Below are positions 8,401 to 14,830 of a stretch of DNA of 15,424 bases, in pieces. The stretch lies in assembly GCA_049613665.1 (NCBI GenBank), contig JBMZCV010000130.1, positions 1 through 15,424 of the forward strand, given 5' to 3'. The notes under the pieces were generated by a model that saw only the letters and a list, made by a program, of their open reading frames with translations, had not been told where the DNA came from and ran no database searches. This DNA is from JBMZCV01 sp049613665 (GTDB taxonomy: Bacteria > Bacteroidota > Bacteroidia > Chitinophagales > UBA2359). Numbering within the stretch: position 1 is the first letter of the stretch; each line of letters begins with the position of its first letter. Made by a program: the position numbers and the translations under genes.

Positions 8401-9895
8401 TTATACTGTTTCATTTGGCATGAATGACGGCACGACAACCTATGATGCTTTTTCAGCTCAAGATGTCGGCGGCGATGACTTGGTAGATAGTGAAGCGAAT
8501 GCAAGTGGTGTGACAAATACGATTATTATTGCAGGAAATAACGTAACAGATATTGATGCTGGAATGTATGAAAATGTTAGCATTACAGGCACATTATTCA
8601 ACAATAATGATGGCACAAATGGCACAATGCCAGTAGCTGATGGAACAATGGAAGACATTATCGTAACTTATTGCGTTGACGCTGTTTGTAGCACAACAAC
8701 AGATGTTACTCATACTGTGACAATAGCAGGTGGAAGTGGAGGTTTTAGCATTACAGATGCACTGCCAGGTACAATTACTGCTATCAATTCTACAAACTAT
8801 GCTTTTGAAGAAACAACAGTAGTAAATGCACAGACTGATTTAGTTTCAGGTGGTACAATAGCTGACCAGAATTTTGCTTTATATTCAATTAGCGGAAACG
8901 TATTTTTAGATAACTATGCAGATGGCACAACAGCCAACTCAAATGGCGATGGTACAGGAACAGATGCAGCTATTCAAGGCATTACGGTTACATTGACAAA
9001 TACAGGCGATGCCTCAACAATGACAGCTACAACACTAGCAGATGGTTCTTATATCTTTACAGGATTAGCTGATGGTGCTTCTTATACGGTTTCATTTGGA
9101 ATGAATGACGGCACGACAACCTATGATGCTTTTTCTGCTCAAGATGTCGGCGGCGATGACTTGGTAGATAGTGAAGCGAATGCAAGTGGTGTGACAAATA
9201 CGATTATTATTGCAGGAAATAACGTAACAGATATTGATGCTGGAATGTATGAATACATCACTATTTCAGGAGCATTATTTAGCGACAATGATGGTACGGT
9301 AGGCACAACAGCAGTTGCAAATGGAACTATGGAAACCATTATTGTAACATATTGTGTTGACGCTGTTTGTAGCTCAACAACAGATGTATCTTATCCTATC
9401 ACAACGACAGGAAATACTTTTAATATTACCAATGTAGCACCTGGTATTATTTCTGCCGTAAATTCTACAAATTATACATTTGAAGAAGCAAGTGTTGTAA
9501 ATACTAATACGCCTGTACCTTCTGGTGGAAGTGTTGTAGAGCAAGATTTTGCTCAAGAACTTAATGTGCCAAATGCCGTTGATGATACTGCCACAACACC
9601 GCTAAATACACCTGTCAATATCATCAATTTGATAAATGATACCTTTGGCAATGATGGCCCATCATCTACCGACATTACCATTATTACAAATGGCATGAAT
9701 GGTACAGGAGTTGTAAATGATGGAGGAACGCCAAATAATCCAACAGATGATACCATTGATTATACGCCTAACAACAATTTTGTAGGTACTGATACAATTA
9801 CTTATCAAATTTGCGACAGCACAGGCGATTGCGATACGGCTGTTATTACAATCACTATTAGCAGTTCTTGTAATGCAAATACTGGAAATTTTTAA
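2450..9895 (+). CDS. Giant exported multidomain surface protein (SdrD-B / Calx-beta / PPC-like modules)
   Basis: This 2481-residue protein is probably secreted or cell-surface and adhesin-like; no enzyme motif is visible. Residues 1-41 are a signal peptide with a long n-region, a hydrophobic core FFMLAFVGIFLASF and probable cleavage before Q42. Modules in order: a jelly-roll-like region (42-210) with a Cys cluster at C88, C90, C92 and C96; three modules starting with DCG (D223, D313, D672), the first two as DCGNG; pre-peptidase-C-like beta modules marked by D/E-x-[WFY]-[YF] cores near 434, 817, 977, 1115, 1304, 1454 and 1611, often opened by N-x-x-C; a Calx-beta-like domain (about 1805-1923); two SdrD-B-like pairs, each beginning SISGNVFLD (1927 and 2146); and a cadherin/Ig-like module (2375 to the end). 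Proteins of this kind in gliding Bacteroidota normally end in a type IX secretion sorting domain, but this one stops at SSSCNANTGNF. It may be truncated, sorted by another route or released. The start at 2450 is supported by the signal peptide and the promoter-like site upstream. Domain names come from recalled family patterns, not a search. Confidence 0.93.
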   Translation: MKNTYYLLTISRTIWKQQFRHFFMLAFVGIFLASFSSEVLGQTTVISQNFDGITMGTLPSAVYTIDNGNSGCSGSADLWRISSSNPNCACTCNTNCGGNRAVIDYGASGCSQDATLVVGSFSGYASVDVSFGYAANIDGSSDQLIVVLYDETTMTSIPVTTIDDVDINDASFPATTINGLNSSNTYSLRFTYIGAYEWGVQIDNVLIVSNCNPPSATTTIVPDCGNGEFSVDVNVTLNDATALDITNDADISKNVTNVGAGITTIGPFTAGTDVIITLEGTAYSGCDAVLTSITEACACSTPPVATVTSNAPDCGNGNFDIDVNITNLGGGATANTSADIYVNGVLESSNVALGTTTINKPIGTYTIYIEGIGGTGFATCVTADESATASCNNDECAEAFAVLTDGTPTTSLDVTTYTSSGNNLSCDGGTSNEDAYYAFVAPASGSVIITVDNSNLSGTTTSDVEGAIYASCADAASNTEVDCFSFSNPLNETQIVSSLTVGATYYLEVEHYNNNWTGTYDVIITDPTPPISAFTAECWDLSTASHLFDLGDSGDDYDCGFSSSYSGSSDDQIGYIYTPATNEIVDIIIDNVATTASNDFAIAIFDHTAATPVTCVAGTTTSTDATLSGINLTGGISYLIIIGGYDSTHDAQGCITVRPQCGVTFTNNLVNDCGATTFTRTINFSNLGGATNVVLDDADGNVYGTPTSGITISTDYAFSYTDLATRVLTINGYDGAGTLICSEEVNLTAGCVSNICVESIDILGNEIPADMAAAVNDGSETDFGGEPNFQSCGNGTTIGNCSAGTWNNAYYETNYNDLWFVVNIPDGGNTFDVNITDFLGAGHLYILPYASSGDCSSLSLMDISNSGVAGGTCPTLSGNGTITFSGADIVTASTNPIYLRVIPHENSTSSSAADACDTQITYPSFTIEAIAPQANDICGDAIDIDGTSSTGDLCQASTETENSETGASCGETADANDLWYSVTMDAADNDQLLEVDLTFTNADDAVVVELYHNCFTNTFLECATVSSTGAGSTVNHAFSEIITAGGSGPDWFVRVIPVTGNSVCDFTIQGNRVAENNNCDIANQTFPTAFTITNPVLADFQFATPSNVDGQTDSDLWYVFDPEANTDAYGHNVYSTEADVLVSGLAAGEEITIMLYKRRSASSDLSCINYADDYLSTLVIDGDGTSTLSCLDEVYGTSATSNGYIIRILQTAGGTDSAPTITVTPSTDIPPFNNSCENIWDGDGPAILGSAGIDAAHGFNAYYILNGETQTGNFSGATDCDSTIPSGMCNGVDYEAITETDDRDMWYVFTVPDNECATLGLTQSTVLYSMDITYDANDAFHDGIIYIYSDCSADSLKDCSGALDGAGTTWTANGLEQGKSYLMRVKPWDISSTPTDWSFDVTVNDGDVAPCNDKIENAEGLAVNINCSNSPWYPDLETFSALGARDEETFGQDDVFFSFVAPLPANGGAYNPQTNPDGSFEKSWVNIFLENVSGHVIQMELWNTQQIVATATQYSTSSTAGDKIWARFGNLIPGETYQIRLYHGETITTDVQYKIRIEASENVTSTTECNAGDIKAIPVLCGSCGGENSTPYITDPAVSSLNSNSSNNHCEVWYKIDLPVMAGGSGTYWVAEVRGVEQVLDFELRQQIAAESLVHGVQEDFDHPCSSRPLSMGSLESSEAVTYEVDPGPVYNNDATTPTPYLNAMGTESQCQCVTGCSPEEATSRGGGFRKVYSDILGPAAGTKNYLYLRVFMDEDDPSYTACHDGGVLINPCQVIFKGPYSSNPTVDAGGNPVIPGEPDLECSPTISFVSETSTVAEGGAIEVCVELQGANGNAASADIVFDAVDAGTATNVTDYTIANPALPFTATFPASASSGDTLCFTINAINDNPLADPDEIINFDLENPVGSTLGTITEHITTITEGATGSISGNVFLDQLANGLDDGTDTDIEGITVTLTNTGTAATTTVTTLADGSYIFTGLADGNYTVSFGMNDGTTTYDAFSAQDVGGDDLVDSEANASGVTNTIIIAGNNVTDIDAGMYENVSITGTLFNNNDGTNGTMPVADGTMEDIIVTYCVDAVCSTTTDVTHTVTIAGGSGGFSITDALPGTITAINSTNYAFEETTVVNAQTDLVSGGTIADQNFALYSISGNVFLDNYADGTTANSNGDGTGTDAAIQGITVTLTNTGDASTMTATTLADGSYIFTGLADGASYTVSFGMNDGTTTYDAFSAQDVGGDDLVDSEANASGVTNTIIIAGNNVTDIDAGMYEYITISGALFSDNDGTVGTTAVANGTMETIIVTYCVDAVCSSTTDVSYPITTTGNTFNITNVAPGIISAVNSTNYTFEEASVVNTNTPVPSGGSVVEQDFAQELNVPNAVDDTATTPLNTPVNIINLINDTFGNDGPSSTDITIITNGMNGTGVVNDGGTPNNPTDDTIDYTPNNNFVGTDTITYQICDSTGDCDTAVITITISSSCNANTGNF
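8401..8572 (+). repeat. Intragenic near-identical repeat, first copy (SdrD-B-like module)
   Basis: These 172 bases differ from 9082-9253 at only three positions, by eye. They encode the end of the first SdrD-B-like module (YTVSFGMNDGTTTYDAFSAQ through DIDAGMYE). The flanking parts of the two modules have diverged much more, so this block was duplicated recently or is kept alike by gene conversion. Confidence 0.93.
9082..9253 (+). repeat. Intragenic near-identical repeat, second copy
   Basis: This is the partner of 8401-8572, offset by 681 bases (227 codons), so the reading frame is kept. The enclosing protein module (from residue 2146) carries about eight extra residues near its start (around NSNGDGTGTD) compared with the first (from residue 1927). 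Confidence 0.93.
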
Positions 9896-9966
9896 TGAAA
9901 AAATAATCTTTATTCACAAAAGAGTTTATTCACAAAATTTTAGATAAGAAATAATAGAAGAATAAG

Positions 9967-10003
9967 GTGGTAGGCATTTTCAAAATGCCTACCACTTCGT
10001 TTT
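9967..10003 (+). terminator. Strong intrinsic-terminator hairpin after the surface-protein gene
   Basis: GTGGTAGGCATTTT (9967-9980) and AAAATGCCTACCAC (9982-9995) are perfect 14-base arms around a single C, so the working loop is probably TTTCAAA or larger. TTCGTTTT follows. The hairpin starts 71 bases after the stop codon. The tract on the + side is T-rich but interrupted. The position fits termination of the long surface-protein transcript. Confidence 0.75.
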
Positions 10004-10109
10004 ACGACAACATTTGCTAAAATTATGCAAATGTAATATTCGCATTTATCCAATCATGTTTCTATTTTCATGTACGCTTTTTTTGTGAATAATGTCTAAA
10101 ATAGAAACT

Positions 10110-10249
10110 AATGGTTCGGACATTTTTTATAACAATTTTCAGTTGAATAAAAAACTTCTTTTGGCAAGCGAAACATACTATTTTTCAATTCAAAAGGCCA
10201 TTAAATTTGCAAACATTGACTGCCTTCGCCTAAAAAAAATAGTATGTTT
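10110..10249 (+). mobile_element. MITE-like element, copy B, missing its right terminal repeat and fused to a tandem array
   Basis: The left terminal repeat AATGGTTCGGACATT (10110-10124) and the following ~45 bases match the reverse complement of copy E's right end. The palindromic core then runs 10171-10249. Past the core the sequence leaves the element: the distal inverted repeat seen in A and E is absent, replaced by the rest of a 234 bp unit that repeats downstream. AATGTC just upstream (10091-10096) points the opposite way and may be an unrelated fragment. Copy B marks the point where an ordinary element was converted into the array. Confidence 0.65.
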
Positions 10250-10828
10250 AATTCCTTGATAAAAAAAGGATTTAAAACCTAATTGCTGACACAGAAAAAC
10301 AAGTAAATGTTTATTTATAATATTTATTTTATTTAAAAGCAAGAATAACTGTTTTAGCCGCAGCTATTCTCGGTTTAAACAAAAGAAACTTTTTTTGATA
10401 GGGGAAACATACTATTTTTCAGTTCAAAAGGCCATTAAATTTGCAAGCATTGGCTGCCTTCGCCTAAAAAAAATAGTATGTTTAATTCCTTGATAAAAAA
10501 AGGATTTAAAACCTAATTGCTGACACAGAAAAACAAGTAAATGTTTATTTATAATATTTATTTTATTTAAAAGCAAGAATAACTGTTTTAGCCGCAGCTA
10601 TTCTCGGTTTAAACAAAAGAAACTTTTTTTGATAGGGGAAACATACTATTTTTCAGTTCAAAAGGCCATTAAATTTGCAAGCATTGGCTGCCTTCGCCTA
10701 AAAAAAATAGTATGTTTAATTCCTTGATAAAAAAAGGATTTAAAACCTAATTGCTGACACAGAAAAACAAGTAAATGTTTATTTATAATATTTATTTTAT
10801 TTAAAAGCGAGAATAGCTGTTTTAGCCG
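10171..10828 (+). repeat. 234 bp tandem repeat array, about 2.8 units
   Basis: Units start at 10171, 10405 and 10639 with an exact period of 234 bases; the third ends at 10828 after 190 bases. Units 1 and 2 differ at three positions, all inside the core. Unit 3 matches unit 2 except for two A-to-G changes near its end. Each unit contains the 79-base palindromic core (10171-10249, 10405-10483, 10639-10717). An AT-rich spacer with the palindrome AAGGATTTAAAACCT-like region and GTTTAAAC follows in units 1 and 2. There is no coding potential. Such near-identical tandem copies suggest recent amplification by slippage or unequal crossing-over, and unit number may vary between strains. Assembly error is a possible alternative. 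Confidence 0.93.
10342..10370 (+). repeat. Hairpin at the end of repeat unit 1, spanning the unit breakpoint
   Basis: AGAATAACTG (10342-10351) pairs with CAGCTATTCT (10361-10370) with one A-C mismatch and a 9-base loop TTTTAGCCG. The same structure recurs 234 bases on at 10576-10604. The third unit keeps the left arm, but as AGAATAGCTG, the exact complement of the right arm in the other units. It diverges right after TTTTAGCCG, so the array's breakpoint falls inside this hairpin. Confidence 0.7.
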
Positions 10829-11147
10829 AAGAATAAAATTTAAATAACCACTAAATGAGCAAAATGAAAACCAAAAAGAGGACATAAGGGTTTGAAATAT
10901 ACAAGCCTCTTAGTAGTTAGACATTTAATGACAAATAGCTAGGAAGTTTGCCTGTGAAAATAAAGATTTTTTATTTTAATGTAAAGATACGAGTTACAAT
11001 TTTTTTTGACATAATTTTTTTATTTTTGCAGCAAAAAGGTAAGTGTAGGAAAATAGAGTATGTAAAAATGTTTGATTCTAAAACGAGAATAACTGACTTA
11101 CACTATACTTTAAGTTACAAAACAACATTAAAAAAGTAAAATACGAT
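10829..11147. other. Non-coding stretch between the repeat array and lpd
   Basis: No convincing gene is seen. Nested imperfect inverted repeats lie at 10846-10918 (AACCACTAA with TTAGTAGTT, AAGAGG with CCTCTT), but the loops are long. AAAGATACGA at 10983-10992 is repeated at 14986-14995 beside gyrB. The last ~150 bases presumably hold the lpd promoter and leader. Confidence 0.5.
11021..11028 (+). promoter_or_regulatory. Possible -7 box of the lpd promoter
   Basis: TATTTTTG matches the Bacteroidota -7 consensus TAnnTTTG, 119 bases upstream of the lpd start. The nearest upstream TTTG (11005-11008) is only 12 bases away, too close for a standard -33 box. In a T-rich stretch the match may be fortuitous. 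Confidence 0.22.
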
Positions 11148-12557
11148 ATGAAATACGATGTAACAGTTATTGGTTCGGGGCCTGGCGGCTATGTCGCAGC
11201 CATTCGAGCAGCTCAATTGGGTTTCAAAACAGCCATCATAGAAAAATATAATACGCTTGGCGGTACTTGCCTAAATGTCGGTTGCATTCCTTCAAAAGCC
11301 TTGCTAGACAGTACCGAACATTATCACAATTTGATACACAATTTCAAAACACACGGCATAAATGTTGGCGATGTGGCAGTAGATTTCGAGCAAATGATAG
11401 CACGCAAAGCCGATGTCGTCAATCAAAATTGTAGCGGTATTGAGTTTTTGATGAAAAAAAATAAAATAACAGTTCATCACGGACATGCTTCTTTCGTTTC
11501 GGCAAACACGATTAGCATAGCAAAAAGAGATGGCTCAAAAGAAACCATTGAAACCGACAAAGCCATTATTGCAACTGGCTCAAAACCATCTTCTTTGCCA
11601 TTCTTAAACATCGACAAAAAGCGAATCATCACTTCTACCGAAGCATTGAAGCTAAAAGAAATACCAAAAAGCATGGTTGTTGTTGGCGGTGGTGTGATTG
11701 GCTGCGAGTTGGGTTCTGTATATGCACGTTTAGGCACCAAAGTAAGCATTATTGAATATATGCCTTCACTCATCGCAGGCATGGACTCTGATTTGGGGCG
11801 TGAATTGGGCAAAACCATGAAAAAATTAGGCGTAAAACTTTATACCAATCATGGCGTTACGGCAGTAAATTATGATGAAAATGGCGAAAACTTAACGGTT
11901 TTGGCGACAAATAACAAAAATAAAAAAGAAATTAGCTTAGAAGCTGAATATTGCTTAGTTTCTGTTGGCCGCCGACCATACACGGCTAGTTTAGGCTTAG
12001 AAAATATTGGTATTGAGTTAGACAAGCGTGGTCGTATTCCTGTCGATGCCAATTTGGAGACAAACGTAAAAGGCGTTTATGCCATTGGCGATGTGATAGC
12101 AGGAGCGATGCTGGCACACAAAGCAGAGGAAGAAGGTGTTTTTGTAGCCGAAACGATGGCTGGCCAAAAACCGCATATCAATTATTTACTTATTCCAGGC
12201 GTTGTATATACTTGGCCAGAAGTAGCAGGAGTAGGCTACACCGAGCAAGAACTCAAAGCAAGTGGGCGTGCTTATAAGTCTGGCAAATTTCCGTTTAAAG
12301 CAAGTGGTCGTGCTAGAGCAAGCATGGATTTAGATGGTTTTGTAAAGATTTTGGCCGATAAAAGCACAGACGAAATTTTGGGTGTTCACATGATAGGCCC
12401 TCGTATTGCCGACCTTATCATTGAAGGCGTTGTAGCGATGGAATACCGTGCTTCTGCCGAAGATATTGCTCGTATGTCGCATCCACATCCGACATATTCA
12501 GAAGCATTCAAAGAAGCTTGTTTGGCAGCCAGCGAAAATAGAGCTTTGCATATATAA
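11148..12557 (+). CDS. lpdA: Dihydrolipoyl dehydrogenase (E3)
   Basis: This flavoprotein reoxidises the dihydrolipoyl groups of 2-oxoacid dehydrogenase complexes (pyruvate, 2-oxoglutarate, branched-chain) and of the glycine cleavage system, passing electrons through FAD and a disulfide to NAD+. It acts in the cytoplasm as a homodimer. The 469 residues are full length for the family. Visible are the FAD-binding GSGPGG (residues 9-14), the redox-active pair C41 and C46 in GGTCLNVGCIPSK, the NAD-binding VVGGGVIGCELG around 180, the second FAD segment YAIGDV, and the dimer-interface catalytic His-Glu pair H447 and E452 in HPHPTYSE. The HPHPT variant instead of the common HAHPT keeps both catalytic residues. 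The start at 11148 places the Rossmann motif at the expected distance. The gene stands alone with no E1 or E2 neighbour, so it may serve several complexes. It converges on gyrB. Confidence 0.97.
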   Translation: MKYDVTVIGSGPGGYVAAIRAAQLGFKTAIIEKYNTLGGTCLNVGCIPSKALLDSTEHYHNLIHNFKTHGINVGDVAVDFEQMIARKADVVNQNCSGIEFLMKKNKITVHHGHASFVSANTISIAKRDGSKETIETDKAIIATGSKPSSLPFLNIDKKRIITSTEALKLKEIPKSMVVVGGGVIGCELGSVYARLGTKVSIIEYMPSLIAGMDSDLGRELGKTMKKLGVKLYTNHGVTAVNYDENGENLTVLATNNKNKKEISLEAEYCLVSVGRRPYTASLGLENIGIELDKRGRIPVDANLETNVKGVYAIGDVIAGAMLAHKAEEEGVFVAETMAGQKPHINYLLIPGVVYTWPEVAGVGYTEQELKASGRAYKSGKFPFKASGRARASMDLDGFVKILADKSTDEILGVHMIGPRIADLIIEGVVAMEYRASAEDIARMSHPHPTYSEAFKEACLAASENRALHI

Positions 12558-12569
12558 ATTTTATCAACA

Positions 12570-12749
12570 CAACAGTTTGGACATATATACATTTTTTTAT
12601 CAAAGGCTTAAACATACTATTTTTTTAGACTAAGGCGGCCAATGCTTGCAAATTTAATGGCCTTTTGAACTGAAAAATAGTACGTTTCTCTTGCCAAAAG
12701 GTGTTTTTTTATTCAACTGAAAAGTCTTATAAAAATGTCCGAACCATTG
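12570..12749 (-). mobile_element. MITE-like palindromic element, copy E, between lpd and gyrB
   Basis: This is a complete 180 bp member of the family. The left end CAACAGTTTGGACATA (12570-12585) is inverted relative to the right end AATGTCCGAACCATTG (12734-12749). The core (12610-12687) has arms AAACATACTATTTTT and AAAAATAGTACGTTT, with an inner GGCCA/TGGCC pair. It lies in the same orientation as copy A and opposite to the array. It is about 50 bp shorter than copy A, mainly between the core and the left end. No clear target duplication is visible. It begins 12 bases after the lpd stop codon, so its hairpin could also act as the 3' end of the lpd transcript. Confidence 0.72.
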
Positions 12750-12844
12750 TCAAAAGAAAGTGGCTTATAAAAAGCACCGCTATTGAGCAAAATCACGAAA
12801 AAGGTTCAGTAGGTTTCATACCTATCAAAACATAAGTGACACAA

Positions 12845-12885
12845 AAAAAGCCTTGACAATCTTTGTTAGATTATCAAGGCTTTTT
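12845..12885. terminator. Bidirectional intrinsic terminator between lpd and gyrB
   Basis: AAAAAGCCTTGACAATC (12845-12861) pairs with GATTATCAAGGCTTTTT (12869-12885) over 17 bases with one wobble and a 7-base loop. T-rich tracts flank the stem on both strands: seven T on the gyrB strand and TTTTTCTTTTTTT on the + strand. It starts 16 bases after the gyrB stop codon, so gyrB is its main client; it can also stop lpd read-through. Confidence 0.9.
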
Positions 12886-12901
12886 CTTTTTTTATCGAAA
12901 A

Positions 12902-14830
12902 TTAAATATCAATTTTCGCATATTTAGCATGAGTTTCGATAAAATGTCGTCGTGGAGCTACTTCTTCGCCCATGAGCATAGAAAAAATACGGTCACTTTC
13001 AGCAGCACTTTCTATTGTTACCTGTCGCAAAGTACGAGTTTGTCTATCCATAGTAGTGTCCCAAAGTTGTTCAGCATTCATCTCTCCAAGACCCTTGTAG
13101 CGTTGAATACCTACTCTCGAAGGGTCGCCATTTCCAGCCAAACGAGTAACAGCTTCTTCTCGTTGTTTTTCATTCCAACAATACTGAAATTGCTTACCTT
13201 TTTTGACCAAATAAAGCGGCGGTGTAGCGATATATATGTAGCCATTTTCAATCAACTCTTTCATTTTTCTGAAAAAGAAAGTCAAAATCAGCGTCACGAT
13301 ATGGCTACCATCAATATCGGCATCACACATGATGACTATTTTGTGGTATCGCAATTTGTCCATATTCAAGCTCTTATCTTCTCTATGATGGACACCCAAA
13401 GCTTGATAAATATTTTTTATCTCCTCGTTGGCATAAATTTTATAGTCCATTGCTTTTTCGACATTCAAAATTTTTCCTCGAAGCGGCAAAATAGCTTGAA
13501 AATTACGGTCACGGCCTTGTTTTGCCGTACCACCTGCCGAGTCTCCCTCGACTAAAAATAGCTCACATTCATCTGCATTTTTGCTTGAACAGTCTGCCAA
13601 CTTTCCAGGCAATCCCGAACCTGTCAAAACGCTTTTTCGCTGTACAAGTTCTCTAGCTTTTCGTGCTGCATGACGAGCATTTGCCGCCAACATCACTTTT
13701 TCGATAATATACTTAGCTTGCTTCGGATTTTCTTCCAAAAAGTTGGTTAAAGCAACTTTCAAAATACCATCTACAATACCTGTAATTTCTGAGTTACCGA
13801 GTTTTGTTTTTGTTTGGCCTTCAAACTGTGGCTCTGGCACTTTTATCGAAATCAAAGCCGTTAGTCCTTCTCGAAAGTCATCGCCCGAAATACTAATTTT
13901 CATTTTCGTAAACATCTTGTTTTTATCGCCATACTGCTTAAAAGTACGAGACAAAGCACGTCTGAAACCCGAAACATGTGTTCCGCCTTCTATCGTGTTG
14001 ATGTTGTTTACATATGAGTGTATATTTTCGTTGAAACTCGTGTTATATTGCAACGCAATTTCAACCATTACCTTATCTCTTTCGCCTTCGATATAAATAG
14101 GCTCGCTCAATAGCGGTGTTCTATTTGCATCGAGATATTGCACAAACTCAATTAAACCACCTTCTGAGTGAAAAAGCTCATTAATAAAGTTTCCATCATC
14201 ATCTAACTCTCTTCTATCTGTCAGCGAAATTTTGATGCCTTTGTTTAGATAAGCCAATTCTCGCAAACGAGCCGCCAAAATTTCATATTTGTATTCCGTA
14301 ACCGTAAAAATCTCATCATCTGGCGTAAAAGTCAATGTTGTACCTCTTCTCTCGCTTGTTCCTATTTGTTTTACTGCATATTGAGGGTCACCTTTTTTAT
14401 ATTCTTGGGCATATTTTTTGCCATCTCGCTCTACTTCTACAATCAAATGCTTCGACAAAGCATTGACACAAGAAACACCTACACCATGCAGACCACCTGA
14501 AACCTTATACGAATCTTTATTAAATTTTCCACCTGCGTGCAATACCGTCATTACGACTTCAAGAGCCGAGCGTTTTTCAGTTTTGTGCATAGCGACAGGA
14601 ATCCCTCGCCCATCATCTCGCACCGTAACAGAGTTATTTTCATTAATAAAAACATCAATAGTTTGAGCATATCCTGCTAAAGCTTCGTCAATAGAATTAT
14701 CTACTACTTCATATACTAAATGATGTAGGCCTTTCACACCTATATCGCCTATATACATCGCTGGGCGTTTTCTTACGGCTTCTAAGCCTTCCAGCACCTG
14801 AATACTATCAGCACCATAGTTATTTTGCAT
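12902..14830 (-). CDS. gyrB: DNA gyrase subunit B
   Basis: This is the ATPase subunit of DNA gyrase, which with GyrA introduces negative supercoils ahead of replication and transcription. The 642 residues match the short GyrB class, without the insert that makes the E. coli protein 804 residues. The GHKL ATPase domain shows E41 and N45 in EVVDNSIDEALAG, the DDGRGIP motif at 72-78 and the GGLHGVGVSCVNALS lid near 112-126. The transducer segment contains QTKTKLGN. The TOPRIM metal site is complete, with E428 in VEGDSAGG and D503, D505 and D507 in DADIDG. The tail has RYKGLGEMNAEQLW and ends PRRHFIETHAKYAKIDI, which favours GyrB over ParE. The start is fixed by the family N-terminus (YGADSIQVLEGLEAVRKRPAMYIG). 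gyrA and dnaA are not in the window. Confidence 0.97.
   Translation of the reverse strand: MQNNYGADSIQVLEGLEAVRKRPAMYIGDIGVKGLHHLVYEVVDNSIDEALAGYAQTIDVFINENNSVTVRDDGRGIPVAMHKTEKRSALEVVMTVLHAGGKFNKDSYKVSGGLHGVGVSCVNALSKHLIVEVERDGKKYAQEYKKGDPQYAVKQIGTSERRGTTLTFTPDDEIFTVTEYKYEILAARLRELAYLNKGIKISLTDRRELDDDGNFINELFHSEGGLIEFVQYLDANRTPLLSEPIYIEGERDKVMVEIALQYNTSFNENIHSYVNNINTIEGGTHVSGFRRALSRTFKQYGDKNKMFTKMKISISGDDFREGLTALISIKVPEPQFEGQTKTKLGNSEITGIVDGILKVALTNFLEENPKQAKYIIEKVMLAANARHAARKARELVQRKSVLTGSGLPGKLADCSSKNADECELFLVEGDSAGGTAKQGRDRNFQAILPLRGKILNVEKAMDYKIYANEEIKNIYQALGVHHREDKSLNMDKLRYHKIVIMCDADIDGSHIVTLILTFFFRKMKELIENGYIYIATPPLYLVKKGKQFQYCWNEKQREEAVTRLAGNGDPSRVGIQRYKGLGEMNAEQLWDTTMDRQTRTLRQVTIESAAESDRIFSMLMGEEVAPRRHFIETHAKYAKIDI

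Noticed and set aside
8014..8658. Long frames on the - strand inside the surface-protein gene
   Set aside because: They are mirror frames of the low-complexity Thr/Gly/Asp-rich repeat coding. The same frame appears twice because the DNA is duplicated.
9896..9960. Frameshifted continuation of the surface protein past its stop codon
   Set aside because: A one-base shift gives only about 18 further residues, without the PNP or other features of a type IX sorting domain.
10171..10828. CRISPR array
   Set aside because: The units are 234 bases long and contiguous, with no unique spacers, and no cas genes are nearby.
10658..10885. 75-codon frame on the - strand within the repeat array
   Set aside because: It lies on the palindromic repeat and AT-rich spacer, and its Phe/Leu/Ile-rich product looks like translated repeat.
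10948..11139. 63-codon frame ahead of lpd on the + strand
   Set aside because: It is low-complexity Phe/Ile/Lys-rich sequence across a T-rich region that probably holds the lpd promoter and leader. It has no domain and no ribosome-binding site.
12800..12840. Small hairpin TAGGT-TTCAT-ACCTA after element E
   Set aside because: It has only 5 bp of AT-rich stem and no T-tract, and the strong terminator at 12845 explains transcript ends here.
12863..13555. 230-codon + strand frame overlapping the 3' half of gyrB
   Set aside because: It is antisense to the conserved TOPRIM-containing part of gyrB, and its product is Ser/Phe-rich with no family resemblance.
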